Positions 17,385 to 26,547 of a stretch of DNA of 64,000 bases are shown in pieces. Position numbers and translations under genes: made by a program. How positions within the stretch are numbered: position 1 is the first letter of the stretch; every line of letters begins with the position of its first letter. Source of the stretch: Providencia sp. (GTDB lineage: Bacteria; Pseudomonadota; Gammaproteobacteria; Enterobacterales; Enterobacteriaceae); contig NZ_DOEH01000018.1 in assembly GCF_003533305.1 (NCBI RefSeq), positions 18,247 to 82,246 of the forward strand, in the 5' to 3' direction. Under the pieces are notes generated by a model, which worked only from the letters and a program-made list of their open reading frames with translations, was not told where the DNA came from and did no database searches.

Positions 17385-18650
17385 ATGTCTGTTATCACAT
17401 TAGAACAACTCATAAAATGGCGTCGCGAGTTCCACCAATACCCTGAAATTGGTTGGTCTGAATTTTTGACAACCGCCAAAATTGTGGACCAATTACGCGG
17501 GCTTAACCTTGAAGTTAAGGTTGGTACTGATGTTATAAACCCAGAATATGCGTTTGGGCGTCAAAGGAGCATTGTTGATAAAGGGTTAGAAATTGCACGT
17601 AAACATAATGTTAGCGAAGAATTACTACAAGAAATGCAAGAGCTGACAGGCTGCGTAGCTATTTTTGATAGTGGAAAAGCAGGTCCAACAGTTGCTTTAC
17701 GGTTTGATATTGATTGCGTCGGTGTGACTGAAAGTACGGCTGATGACCATCGACCAAAAAATGATAATTTCAGTTCTTGTCATCCAGGTGAAATGCATGC
17801 TTGTGGTCATGATGGGCATATTTCTATCGGTTTAGCCGTTGCTAATTGGTTAGTTGACAATAAAGATAAGTTAACAGGTAAAGTTAAGTTGCTATTTCAG
17901 CCTGCTGAAGAGGGGGTTCGTGGTGCTAGAGCTATGGCTGAAAGCGGGATTGTTGATGACGTTGACTATTTTTTAGGTTCTCACTTAGGTTTTATCGCAA
18001 ATAGTGGTGAAATTGTGATTAATCCAACTCATTTTCTTTGTACCACAAAACTTGATTTTCGGTTTAAAGGCGTACCATCTCATGCAGGTGCTGAGCCAGA
18101 ATTAGGATTAAATGCACTTGCTGGTGCTTGTCATGCCTCAACCCAGATGTTAGGTATATCTCGTCACGGAAAAGGAATGTCTCGTATTAATATTGGGGTA
18201 TTAAAAGCAGGCGAAGGGCGAAATGTGACACCTGCTTATGCTGAAATGCAGGTTGAAGTTCGTGGTGAAAATGAAGATATTAATCGTTTTATGAGTGAAA
18301 ATGCCATTCGTATGGCAGAAGGTTCTGCTCATAGCTTCAAATTAGAGATGGAAAGTGAAGTTATGGGGGAAGCTGTTGATCTAACAAATGACCAGCAACT
18401 CATTGATATATTAACAAATGTTGTTAATCAGCATACTGAATTAACCGGTATTGCAACGAGGCCTTTTGGTGGGAGCGAGGATGCGACAATTCTGGCTAAA
18501 CGGGTACAGCGTTGCGGTGGAAAATCACTTTATTTTGTTGTTGGTGCGGATAGAACCGCAGGCCATCATCAATCAAAATTTGATTTTGATGAAAAAGAAA
18601 TGCTAACCGCATATAACTTATATACGGGTTGCTTAACTTCTCTTTTATAA
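17385..18650 (+). CDS. M20D metallopeptidase/amidohydrolase, AbgA-like
   Basis: A 421-residue cytoplasmic zinc hydrolase starting after a strong AAGGAGATAGT. It resembles AbgA, the aminobenzoyl-glutamate hydrolase subunit, from WRREFHQYPEIGWSE through MHACGHDGHISIGLA (metal ligands), FQPAEEGVRGARAM with the catalytic Glu, VPSHAGAEPE in the dimerisation domain, and GGSEDATI to AGHHQSKFDFDE at the C-terminus. The long insertion before the metal site is also AbgA-like. Family members cleave amide bonds of amino-acid conjugates; the actual substrate is unknown. There is no AbgB homologue beside it, so it may act alone. It forms a two-gene unit with the DcuC-family carrier. Confidence 0.82.
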   Translation: MSVITLEQLIKWRREFHQYPEIGWSEFLTTAKIVDQLRGLNLEVKVGTDVINPEYAFGRQRSIVDKGLEIARKHNVSEELLQEMQELTGCVAIFDSGKAGPTVALRFDIDCVGVTESTADDHRPKNDNFSSCHPGEMHACGHDGHISIGLAVANWLVDNKDKLTGKVKLLFQPAEEGVRGARAMAESGIVDDVDYFLGSHLGFIANSGEIVINPTHFLCTTKLDFRFKGVPSHAGAEPELGLNALAGACHASTQMLGISRHGKGMSRINIGVLKAGEGRNVTPAYAEMQVEVRGENEDINRFMSENAIRMAEGSAHSFKLEMESEVMGEAVDLTNDQQLIDILTNVVNQHTELTGIATRPFGGSEDATILAKRVQRCGGKSLYFVVGADRTAGHHQSKFDFDEKEMLTAYNLYTGCLTSLL

Positions 18651-18669
18651 TTCATTTAATATCTATATA

Positions 18670-18710
18670 AATGGCCGATAATATTATTTATTCTCGGCCA
18701 TTATGTTTTT
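18670..18710 (+). terminator. terminator after the AbgA-like gene
   Basis: AATGGCCGA (18670-18678) and TCGGCCATT (18694-18702) form a perfect 9-bp stem with a 15-nt loop, followed by ATGTTTTT. It lies 20 nt after the stop of the AbgA-like gene. Confidence 0.85.
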
Positions 18711-19220
18711 ATGAATTAAAAAATATAATTTAATATATTTATTTTTCCATTAACATTTAATGATTATAGTAATCTGATACGTATTTTTCTTTGTCAGTAA
18801 GAAAATAAGTATTATTGCTATATATAATTAATGCTTTTATAGCTTATCGAAATGTGATGTTTAAGTGAGTTGAATTGTAATGTTGGTCTATTTTTATTCC
18901 CTGAGGTGATATGCTAGAAAATGAAGTTGAGCTAGTGTCTTAATACGATTTTTAGAGGGAAGCTTTTCTGTTCAAATAATGTTAATGAACAAATCGAATT
19001 GATAGTAAGCTCATTTTTTTCGCATAAATTTTATGTTTAAAATCGTCCTGTCTATCTAAGATGCTAGCTAATCCTATTTGCTTAATCAAATTTCTTAATG
19101 CAACTAAACAAACAGTTTGATATTGTCATCAGATAAAACAATCAAACTGCCCGTTTTGAAATGTTATCAGTTTGTTGTTAAACGGCTCATGTTGATTAAA
19201 AACTCACCTAAAGAATAAAT
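18711..19220. other. 510-nt intergenic region upstream of an XRE regulator
   Basis: No credible ORF or RNA gene is visible. The last 110 nt carry three CAGTTTG sites: 19113-19119 (+), 19143-19149 (as CAAACTG) and 19168-19174 (+). The first two form a 9-bp inverted repeat (CAGTTTGAT/ATCAAACTG). They may be operators for the regulator that follows. Confidence 0.45.
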
Positions 19221-20096
19221 ATGAAAAATAATCCGATTAATTACATTTCTATTGGTAACCGATTACGAGCCTATCGTATTGCGGCGTCTTTAAAAGCGGA
19301 ACAAGTCGCTGAAAATCTGGGTATTTCTAGAGCCGCAGTGTACCGTTTAGAAAAAGGTGAAATTGTCAAAATAGAAACACTCGAAAAACTGGCCGATTTA
19401 CTCAATACTTCTCTTTCAAGCCTACTGGGTGTGAGCGCTGAATATTACTCTAGTGCTGATGGTTTTTTTGAGCGAATGCGCCAGCTTGAGGATTCATCGA
19501 CAAAAATTTATGCACATTTTGAGCCATTTTCATATTTATTAACCTCTAAAAATTATGATAATTATCTTGCCAAAATGTTGATGGATTCCGATCTTGGCGT
19601 TGGGCTTTCGGAAAAACAACAATCAACACTTTCAATACTGGCTGAGCGGAAAAAAAAGGTTAATAACCAAAGCCCGCAATTATTTAATCTTATTGGCCTT
19701 CAATCAATTCAACGATTACTGCACTCGGGGTTAGTGGGTTCTTTAAATTTACCACCGAGTACGAAAATTGAGCGTATATTACAAGCTAGAAATGAACTTA
19801 AGCATCTTATTAATTTAATTGAAGAAAATCAAAGTTCAGTACATATTGCAATATCAATTAAAACCATTCCTTCAGTCACATTTCAAATTTTATATCACAC
19901 CGATGGCTCATCATCTTTAGCGGTTAGCCCCTTCAGACTGGGGGAATTTCCTAATATCTCTAATGGAATAGCTTCAGTAACTAACTCTGAAGAAGCGATT
20001 TCCCGCTATAGGCAACTTTTTGATAATCTTTGGAATGATGCCGCTAAAGGTACGGATGCCATTAATTTACTTAAAAAAACCCTTGATGATTATTAA
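19221..20096 (+). CDS. XRE-family transcriptional regulator with C-terminal sensing domain
   Basis: A 291-residue protein with an N-terminal helix-turn-helix at about 12-68: IGNRLRAYRIAASLKAEQVA, then LGISRAAVYRLEKGE and TLEKLADLLNTS. The remaining 220 residues have no motif I recognise and probably hold a ligand or oligomerisation domain. It lies between the DcuC-AbgA pair and the convergent AllC-like hydrolase, so regulating these salvage genes is plausible but not shown. It ends 7 nt from the end of the hydrolase gene, with no space for a separate terminator. Confidence 0.8.
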   Translation: MKNNPINYISIGNRLRAYRIAASLKAEQVAENLGISRAAVYRLEKGEIVKIETLEKLADLLNTSLSSLLGVSAEYYSSADGFFERMRQLEDSSTKIYAHFEPFSYLLTSKNYDNYLAKMLMDSDLGVGLSEKQQSTLSILAERKKKVNNQSPQLFNLIGLQSIQRLLHSGLVGSLNLPPSTKIERILQARNELKHLINLIEENQSSVHIAISIKTIPSVTFQILYHTDGSSSLAVSPFRLGEFPNISNGIASVTNSEEAISRYRQLFDNLWNDAAKGTDAINLLKKTLDDY

Positions 20097-20103
20097 TTAT
20101 TGA

Positions 20104-21345
20104 CTATTTTGCCAGTGTATACAGCGTATCTTTTAATAAATTTGCAGCGATAATAATATCGTTAAAGTCAGTAAATTCATCAGGATGATGACTGATCCCA
20201 TCTTTAGATGGCGTAAAAATCATTGCTGTTGGAAATTTTTTCGCTAGGTTCATCGTGTCATGCCCAGCTCCGCTTAACATTGTCATATATTTAATGTCTT
20301 TTTCGATACAATGTTTTTCGATAATGTGGCAAATATCATTATTTAATTTAACCGGTAGTTCCGATGAAATTTCTCTAATATCAATAGTGACATTGTTATC
20401 CTGCTCCGATTTGCTAATCGAATCTTTCAAGCTATTGGTTACTCTTTTGATACTTTCAGATTCAATACCTCTGACATCGACTAAAAACTTTACTTCTCCT
20501 GGAATGACATTCATTGAGTTAGGATAAACATTCAATTTACCGATTGTTCCCACTGTGCCCCATACCGACTCTTTACAAGCAGCTCGATTCAAGTCATCAA
20601 TAATTGCGGCGCTTGCCACAAGGGCGTCATGGCGTTGATACATCGGCGTTGCACCGGAATGGTCGGCGTGACCTTTCACTTGAACTGAATAGCGAGTTGG
20701 TGCCGCAATACCATTAACAATACCAATCGTTTTTTCTTCAAATTCAAGTCGTTTTCCTTGTTCAATATGCAATTCAACAAATGCAGAAAAATAGTCGTCA
20801 GATAATTCACATGCTTCTATTTCATTACTTTTATAGCCATTATTATCAAGCACTTCAAAAAAATTACTGCCTGTATCATCTTGATTTAATGCCCATTTAT
20901 TTCTATCGACAGCGCCGAGTAGCACTTTACTGCCAATGCAGGAAAAACCAAATCGGCTTGATTCTTCTGCACGAAAGATAATCAGCTCAAGGTCTCGGGT
21001 TAATTGTTCAGGTTCAAATTGTGTTAAGGCGTAAAACCCAGCAAATACACCGAGGGCGCCATCATAAGCCCCACCATCAGGAACGGTATCAAGATGAGAG
21101 CCCGTGCCGACTGCGGGTAAATCACGACGTTTTCCAGATAAGCGGCAAAATACATTACCTATGGCGTCTTGGCGCACTGAAAAACCAGCTTCTCTCATTA
21201 TTTTCATCATATAGTTATGAGCTGATTGATCTTCTTCCGTATAAGCGAGCCGAGTGATACCTTTGTTTTTAGGGGAAGCGCAAAATGTTTTTAGTTTTTC
21301 GAATAAATTTTCCATATCTTGTATCGAAAAATTTTGCTTATTCAT
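20104..21345 (-). CDS. M20 zinc hydrolase, allantoate amidohydrolase/N-carbamoyl-L-amino acid hydrolase family
   Basis: A 413-residue cytoplasmic enzyme. The binuclear metal motifs are all present: GTGSHLDTVPDGGAYDG, FRAEESSRFG with the catalytic Glu pair, ELHIEQGKRLE, and SGAGHDTMNLA near the C-terminus. The dimerisation domain carries GHADHSGATPM. Length and motif order match AllC, HyuC and beta-ureidopropionase-type proteins, which hydrolyse N-carbamoyl or ureido groups to release ammonia and CO2. No other allantoin genes are adjacent, so a pyrimidine-derived or amino-acid-derived carbamoyl substrate is equally possible. The start has GAGAGGTC upstream. Confidence 0.85.
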   Translation of the reverse strand: MNKQNFSIQDMENLFEKLKTFCASPKNKGITRLAYTEEDQSAHNYMMKIMREAGFSVRQDAIGNVFCRLSGKRRDLPAVGTGSHLDTVPDGGAYDGALGVFAGFYALTQFEPEQLTRDLELIIFRAEESSRFGFSCIGSKVLLGAVDRNKWALNQDDTGSNFFEVLDNNGYKSNEIEACELSDDYFSAFVELHIEQGKRLEFEEKTIGIVNGIAAPTRYSVQVKGHADHSGATPMYQRHDALVASAAIIDDLNRAACKESVWGTVGTIGKLNVYPNSMNVIPGEVKFLVDVRGIESESIKRVTNSLKDSISKSEQDNNVTIDIREISSELPVKLNNDICHIIEKHCIEKDIKYMTMLSGAGHDTMNLAKKFPTAMIFTPSKDGISHHPDEFTDFNDIIIAANLLKDTLYTLAK

Positions 21346-21733
21346 GGATGACCTCTCACCTAAAATACTTATCGAGTAAACTGTCTAAAAAATGAGACTG
21401 CAAGGGTAAAAAATAAATAAACCAGTCTTATTTAAAACTGATTTATTTGTATTACTCTTTTTTACAAGCTAAAAATGGATAAGTCAAACACAGTTGTCTA
21501 ATAATTGATATTATATGATTCTGATCAAAATAGAGAATAGAAAGCAATATGAATAAAGGGTTAAATTGGTTTTATAATTGTTAATATTCAATGTGTTGAT
21601 GTACTTATTTTTAACTAAGGTGAATTTATTTTTGCATTTTTTCGATGAATTATCTGATGGTTTTTAAATGCTAATAGCAGCCTAACGGCTGCCATAGCAT
21701 GATATTATCGACTAAATTCTGATGTGATTGATT
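21346..21733. other. 388-nt intergenic region with one hairpin
   Basis: It holds the promoter region of the AllC-like gene and the 3' flank of the usp gene. A hairpin, GCAGCC-TAAC-GGCTGC (21677-21692), extends to nine pairs on the minus strand and lies about 40 nt after the usp stop. It could terminate usp, though the following U tract is poor. No gene was seen. Confidence 0.4.
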
Positions 21734-22177
21734 TTAGCGAGGGATCACTAAAACAGGTTGGCCGATATCATCTAATAAATTACGAGTGACGGAAGTATTT
21801 AATAAGCGTCCTAGTGACGAAAGATGACGATGGGAAATAATCAATAAGTCACAGTTGAATAGTTTCATTTGTTCAGGGATCACCTCAATAGGTGTGCCAG
21901 CAGCCAATAAGCTTTTTACTTGAAAGCCCATTTGTTTTAATGCCTGAGTGACCAACGTGAGTTGCGCTTCTGCGAGCGCTTCTTCTCGCTGGGCAGCAGG
22001 GTATTCATTGCATTCATCGCTATCAGAACGCAATCCTGTCCGACTTAATGCAAAGGTATTGTCAATAACTGTTAAGACAATGACTTCTGAAATAGAGCCT
22101 TGTAAACGCTGCATATATTGTAAGGCGTTACCGCTATTGGCGAAGCTATCTACTGCAAGTAAAACTCTATCAATCAT
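21734..22177 (-). CDS. universal stress protein, UspA family
   Basis: A single-domain protein of 147 residues. It opens with the strand MIDRVLLAVDSFANSG and ends with the nucleotide-loop region CDLLIISHRHLSSLGRLLNTSVTRNLLDDIGQPVLVIP. The usual G-2x-G-9x-G(S/T) ATP motif is degenerate here (HRHLSSLGRLLNTS), so ATP binding is uncertain. The start has AGGAGCTCCTC immediately upstream. It appears monocistronic. Confidence 0.88.
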   Translation of the reverse strand: MIDRVLLAVDSFANSGNALQYMQRLQGSISEVIVLTVIDNTFALSRTGLRSDSDECNEYPAAQREEALAEAQLTLVTQALKQMGFQVKSLLAAGTPIEVIPEQMKLFNCDLLIISHRHLSSLGRLLNTSVTRNLLDDIGQPVLVIPR

Positions 22178-22292
22178 GAGGAGCTCCTGAGCTATGGCTT
22201 AAACTTTACTGTTAAATTCTATTTTTAGATTTTGCACTGCATTGCATTAATCACTTTTTTCATTGCAATTTGGACAATATATTTAAGATAAG

Positions 22293-23363
22293 TTACTGAG
22301 CTGATAAGCGATCTCCATTTAGGGTATTAATACTTACATCCGCAGACATACCTACGCGTAGTGCATTCATCATCGTTGTTTGATCTTTATTGTTATCAAA
22401 AATAATTTTCACCGGTATGCGCTGAACAATTTTAGTGAAATTGCCCGTTGCATTTTCGGGGGCCACGGGTGAAAAACTCGCGCCAGAAGCAGGGGCGATA
22501 CTATCGACATAGCCTTTTAAGGTTTGACCTGGGAAGGTATCAATATTGATATCCACCTGCTGACCATGCGTAATTTTTTCCAATTGAGTTTCTTGGTAGT
22601 TAGCGATGATATAGAGCTTGTCTTGGGGCACAATGGCCATTAAAGCATCGCCAGGTTTGACAAATCCACCAATACGTAAGCTTTTCTTACCAATGATGCC
22701 GCTAATGGGGGCAGTAATTTGGGTATACGATAAATTCAACACGGCCATCGCCTGCTTAGCCTGTGCGAATTTTAACTCAGCATCACTGTCTGCTTGTTTA
22801 GCTTGCAGGACTTGCAACATGTTTTTGGCCGCTTTTAGTGATGCTTCAGATTGAGCGACACTGGCTGACATGGTGTAAACGCGAGTGGTTGCCTGTTGTG
22901 CGGCTTGTTGTGAGCCTGCGCCACTTGCTGCCATTTTTTGATAACGGGTATGTTCTTGACGAGCAAATTGAAGCTCTGCTTGTGCTGATTGTAATTGTGC
23001 TTGTGCTGCTGCAATTAATGCATTTTGTCGCGTAAGACTGGCTTTAGCATCATCTTGACGAGCAATGGCTGACTGTAACTGTGCCTTTGCCTGTGAAAGA
23101 GCGACATTAAATTCACGTTGATCAATTACCGCGAGCAACTCTCCTTGTTTGACCCATTGGTTATCTTGTACTAATACTTCGGTGATCACGCCCGCTATTT
23201 GTGGGGAAATACGTGAAATATCAGCTCGAATGTAGGCATCGTTAGTATTTTGTTTGGTGTTTTCAATAAAAAATTTATTGATGAGTAATCCGAGTACAAC
23301 AGTAATAATTGCCAATATGGCTAAAGGTACTTTTCGATTAGCCATAAATTTGATTCCACTCAT
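22293..23363 (-). CDS. HlyD/EmrA-family membrane fusion protein of an efflux pump
   Basis: A 356-residue protein with one N-terminal membrane segment (VPLAILAIITVVLGLLIN), a lipoyl half (ISPQIAGVITEVLVQDNQWVKQGE), a long coiled-coil hairpin at about residues 85-205 rich in Ala and Gln, then the second lipoyl half (ITAPISGIIGKKSLRIGGFVKPGD) and a beta-barrel. This is EmrA architecture, linking an inner-membrane MFS pump to TolC. It follows the pump gene by 23 nt in one operon. Confidence 0.9.
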   Translation of the reverse strand: MSGIKFMANRKVPLAILAIITVVLGLLINKFFIENTKQNTNDAYIRADISRISPQIAGVITEVLVQDNQWVKQGELLAVIDQREFNVALSQAKAQLQSAIARQDDAKASLTRQNALIAAAQAQLQSAQAELQFARQEHTRYQKMAASGAGSQQAAQQATTRVYTMSASVAQSEASLKAAKNMLQVLQAKQADSDAELKFAQAKQAMAVLNLSYTQITAPISGIIGKKSLRIGGFVKPGDALMAIVPQDKLYIIANYQETQLEKITHGQQVDINIDTFPGQTLKGYVDSIAPASGASFSPVAPENATGNFTKIVQRIPVKIIFDNNKDQTTMMNALRVGMSADVSINTLNGDRLSAQ

Positions 23364-23386
23364 TTTTGATTCCTGAATATAAATGT

Positions 23387-24928
23387 CTAGACCGCCGCGA
23401 CTGACCGCGGTGGATAAATTCGGGTTGGCATGAAGAAGATCAGCACGATAAGTAATAATGCTAATCCCGAAACCAACATATAAAGATCAGCGCTGGCCAA
23501 TACATGACCTTGCTTTGTGGCTAATTGTGTTAATACGTCTACTGAGTTCTGTGAGGTTGCCCGATGAGCTGAACCAAAACTATCAGCGATAATGTCTGAA
23601 TGAAAATCTGTGCGTTGGCGATTAAACAAAGCAATAGCGCCCCCTGCGGCAGTGGCAGCGAAGCCCTTGACGGCATTGAACCATGCCGCTGCAAAAGGAC
23701 CATCCGTTGGTAGTAATCCTCCGGTGGCTAACATCAGTAATGGAATTACCGCCATGGGTTGAGCTATGGCTTGCAATAGGGAAATAGCGCGGAAATTGTC
23801 ACCATTCCATTCAGGGGTTAGTTGGGACGCTAACAGGCAGGCGGTTGCCATTAATATCAAACTGATAGCTAACACCCAGCGACAGTCAACTCTAGGTGTA
23901 TTACAAATTATGGCAACGATGGGTAAGGTAATTAATTGTGGCAGCGATACCCATAACATCATGTCGGACGTTTGTTCCTGACGATATCCTTGAATGACGG
24001 TTAAATAACCAGATGTAATATTAACTAACGACACCATAATTAATAAAACGCCACCGAGGGTAATTAATGAGAAAGAAAGATTTCTTTTACCAAGTAGCTG
24101 TAAATTAAAAAATGGTAATGGGTGGTACCACTCGTTAATTAAAAAGAGTGCTAATAATCCGAGACCGCCAATGAATAAAATATAGATAAGTGATGAGTTG
24201 AGCCAATCGAGACGCTCCCCTTGAGAGATCCCAATGGTCAACATAGCCAGCGCACAGCTTCCCAACAGTAAGCCGCGCCAGTTAAATTGTTTTAGGCGTT
24301 CTAAACGTAATGGGTCTTGGGGTAAGCCATAACCGATACAAATAGTGGCGATCGCCATTAAGGGTAAGTTCCAATAAAAATAGCCACTCCATCCCCAATG
24401 AAAAGCAAAAGCGGCAGCAGTAGCGCCGAATGTTGCGCTCCAGGCTGAAACCCAGCCGTAAGCACCTAATCCCAAAACTTTGATTAGCGGTGGCATAAAA
24501 CGTAATACAACAGTCATTAACATGGGTGGTAATGCACCTCCCGCAAAGCCTTGCAAACTGCGTACTGCGAGTAAAATCGAATAGTGCTCCCCTAACCATG
24601 GTGTGATTAATCCGCCAATTAAATAAATTGAGCACATGAGCAGTGCAACTCGGCGTAATGAAAAGGTTGGCCAAAAGCAGGGCGTGAATCCTGATCCAAT
24701 AACAAAACCAGTGACATAACAGGTAATAAGCCAGCTCCCCGTATCCAAGTTTAGTGACATGGCACCTTGAATATCAGCTAGCGCAAATTTACTGGCATTT
24801 TCGCCAATACCACTTGCCATAACGGCTAAAAAAACACCAAATAATCCCAACCAAGTACGACCGCTAATTTCTGTAGCACTGGTGAGCCATTTATTTTTGT
24901 AGTGCGGCGCAATAGATGCATCAACCAT
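23387..24928 (-). CDS. DHA2-family MFS multidrug transporter, EmrB-like
   Basis: A 513-residue inner-membrane protein with 14 predicted membrane segments. DHA2 features include WLITCYVTGFVIGSGF, the RSLQGFAGGALPPML motif and FHWGWSGYFYWNLP. It pairs with the EmrA-like gene and is divergent from a LysR regulator, a common arrangement for induced efflux. The substrate cannot be predicted from sequence. The C-terminal segment between about residues 410 and 480 is soluble and then re-enters the membrane at LYMLVSGLALLLIVLIFF. Confidence 0.9.
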   Translation of the reverse strand: MVDASIAPHYKNKWLTSATEISGRTWLGLFGVFLAVMASGIGENASKFALADIQGAMSLNLDTGSWLITCYVTGFVIGSGFTPCFWPTFSLRRVALLMCSIYLIGGLITPWLGEHYSILLAVRSLQGFAGGALPPMLMTVVLRFMPPLIKVLGLGAYGWVSAWSATFGATAAAFAFHWGWSGYFYWNLPLMAIATICIGYGLPQDPLRLERLKQFNWRGLLLGSCALAMLTIGISQGERLDWLNSSLIYILFIGGLGLLALFLINEWYHPLPFFNLQLLGKRNLSFSLITLGGVLLIMVSLVNITSGYLTVIQGYRQEQTSDMMLWVSLPQLITLPIVAIICNTPRVDCRWVLAISLILMATACLLASQLTPEWNGDNFRAISLLQAIAQPMAVIPLLMLATGGLLPTDGPFAAAWFNAVKGFAATAAGGAIALFNRQRTDFHSDIIADSFGSAHRATSQNSVDVLTQLATKQGHVLASADLYMLVSGLALLLIVLIFFMPTRIYPPRSVAAV

Positions 24929-25037
24929 TCCAAACTCCCATCTCTCGCTCCTATTGTTTCAATCATTATTTTAAAAATGCCAAAGTAGTATCTAAACTTT
25001 TGTTGATTGTTTAAAATGAAATCATGTAAATAAGTTG

Positions 25038-25052
25038 TTGCATAAAATGCAA
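25038..25052. promoter_or_regulatory. LysR-type operator between emrB-like and lysR-like genes
   Basis: TTGCATAAAATGCAA is a perfect interrupted palindrome containing a T-N11-A core, the LysR-family box. It lies 31-45 nt before the regulator start at 25083 and about 110 nt before the divergent pump gene, so it probably controls both. Confidence 0.65.
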
Positions 25053-25082
25053 TCCATTTGGTTGATGGAAAAAGGAGGCTCG

Positions 25083-25985
25083 ATGCCGCAGAAAATTGAT
25101 TTTAATTTGATCTATGCACTTAACTTGTTACTCGAAGAGGGAAGTGTGGGGGGAGCAGCAGAAAAAATGAATTTAAGTGCCCCAGCGATGAGCCGGATTT
25201 TAGGGCGGATCCGTGAGCAATTTAATGATCCGATCATGGTTAGAGCAGGGCGAAAATTGGTACCAACGCCACGTGCATTAGAATTGAAACAGCAGCTTAG
25301 TAGTCTAATAGCACAAGCAGAAGCATTGATTGAACCCAATGAAGCATTTAATCCTTTAAGATTGGAAAGAACATTTACGATCCGAGCGAATGACATTTTT
25401 ATTGGTGCATTAGGTGGTGGATTGTTAGAAGGGCTGCGAGAGAAGGCACCGCTGAGTAGTTTAAAGTTTATCGCTGAAAGTGATATTGATGATGATGGAT
25501 TGCGCAGTGGTAAAGTTGATTTAGTGATCGGTTCTTCGCAGAATTGGCATCCTGAAATCAAAGCTCAAAGTTTATTTACCAGTACCTTTCAAGCATTGGT
25601 GCGTCAAGGGCATCCGATTATTGGGCAGGTAACACCTGAGAGTTTGACCCATTATCCACATATTAGTGTTTCACGGCGTGGGTTAACGCAAGGGCCTATA
25701 GATGATGCACTACGAGATCTTGGTCTACAGCGGAATGTGGCGTTGACATTACCGGGTTTTCATTCAGCAATGATGCTGACGATGAAGTCGGATTATATCT
25801 TGCCATTACCGCGTCATGTGTTGCAGGGGGTTAAAAGTATCAATCTCCCACTCGTCGAGATTGATTTGCCTCTTGAATTAGAGTCAGTATTTATTGTTCA
25901 AGCTTGGCATCCTCGCTTGGATAGAGACTCTGCACATCAGTGGTTAAGACAAACTATTAAGCAGTTTTTTTTAAAGCGAGAGTAA
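25083..25985 (+). CDS. LysR-family regulator of the adjacent efflux pump
   Basis: The start is set at 25083 because AAAGGAGG lies 5 nt upstream and the family N-terminus (KIDFNLIYALNLLLEEGSVG) follows directly. The frame extends 48 nt further upstream without a ribosome site. The winged helix occupies residues 5-65, with AAEKMNLSAPAMSRILGRIR as the recognition region. The effector domain runs from about residue 95 to the end. At 300 residues it is of normal length, and it is divergent from the EmrB/EmrA-like pair. Confidence 0.9.
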   Translation: MPQKIDFNLIYALNLLLEEGSVGGAAEKMNLSAPAMSRILGRIREQFNDPIMVRAGRKLVPTPRALELKQQLSSLIAQAEALIEPNEAFNPLRLERTFTIRANDIFIGALGGGLLEGLREKAPLSSLKFIAESDIDDDGLRSGKVDLVIGSSQNWHPEIKAQSLFTSTFQALVRQGHPIIGQVTPESLTHYPHISVSRRGLTQGPIDDALRDLGLQRNVALTLPGFHSAMMLTMKSDYILPLPRHVLQGVKSINLPLVEIDLPLELESVFIVQAWHPRLDRDSAHQWLRQTIKQFFLKRE

Positions 25986-26086
25986 TTTAATGAGGATTAT
26001 TCTTTTAATTTATGAATATTTATTATTCATATGATATGAAGATAATCTTTATTCTTATTTTTTGATTATTAGCTTATATAATTAAA

Positions 26087-26521
26087 TTATATAGAATTCA
26101 CAAGAAGCATTAAATTATCAGAAAAATTCTCAGTAATTGGTATAATTTTAGAACTCATCATGATCAACTCACCTTCTTTCTCTATTCTAACGCTGATGCC
26201 TAATTTACTTTGATTAATGATTAATTCTTCAGGAAGCTTGATGGCAAATGAAATACTGCGTCCAGCGCTTTGAGTTCTAAAGCTATAATCAATATTCGAC
26301 TTGGCATGATTATCATTTTGTTCTATCGAAGTAAGAGAGAGTGTAATTGTGGAATTTTCAGGAATATCGATAGAGTGAGAATAGATATTACCTTTAATAT
26401 GTTGAGCTGTATCTGCAATAAAATAAGTAGATAAAGGTGTGTGGCAACCAGATAGAATACAGGTTGTCATAAAAATAAATAATAAAAATATGTTATTTTT
26501 TAATGTATTAGTTTTTGACAT
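26087..26521 (-). CDS. type III secretion pilotin-like lipoprotein (YscW/YbaY-type)
   Basis: A signal peptide of 25 residues ends in the lipobox LSGC, so the protein is lipidated at Cys26. The 119-residue mature part is a single beta-rich domain with SIDIPENSTITLSLTSIE and a later ISFAIKLPEELI segment, resembling the YbaY/YscW family that includes secretin pilotins. It is the last gene of the leftward type III unit, 26 nt after the winged-helix regulator. The likely job is guiding InvG to the outer membrane in place of InvH, which was not recognised elsewhere in the window. The lipoprotein call is firm; the pilotin role is inferred. Confidence 0.68.
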   Translation of the reverse strand: MSKTNTLKNNIFLLFIFMTTCILSGCHTPLSTYFIADTAQHIKGNIYSHSIDIPENSTITLSLTSIEQNDNHAKSNIDYSFRTQSAGRSISFAIKLPEELIINQSKLGISVRIEKEGELIMMSSKIIPITENFSDNLMLLVNSI

Positions 26522-26547
26522 GATTAATCTTCTTTGGTAATTAATAA

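Noticed and set aside
21400..21460. AAATAAACCAGT/ACTGATTTATTT hairpin upstream of the AllC-like gene
   Set aside because: It contains a mismatch and lies in the 5' region of the minus-strand gene, so a terminator role is not supported.
26000..26086. possible terminator between lysR and the pilotin-like gene
   Set aside because: The only stem, ATGAAT/ATTCAT, is short and AT-only.
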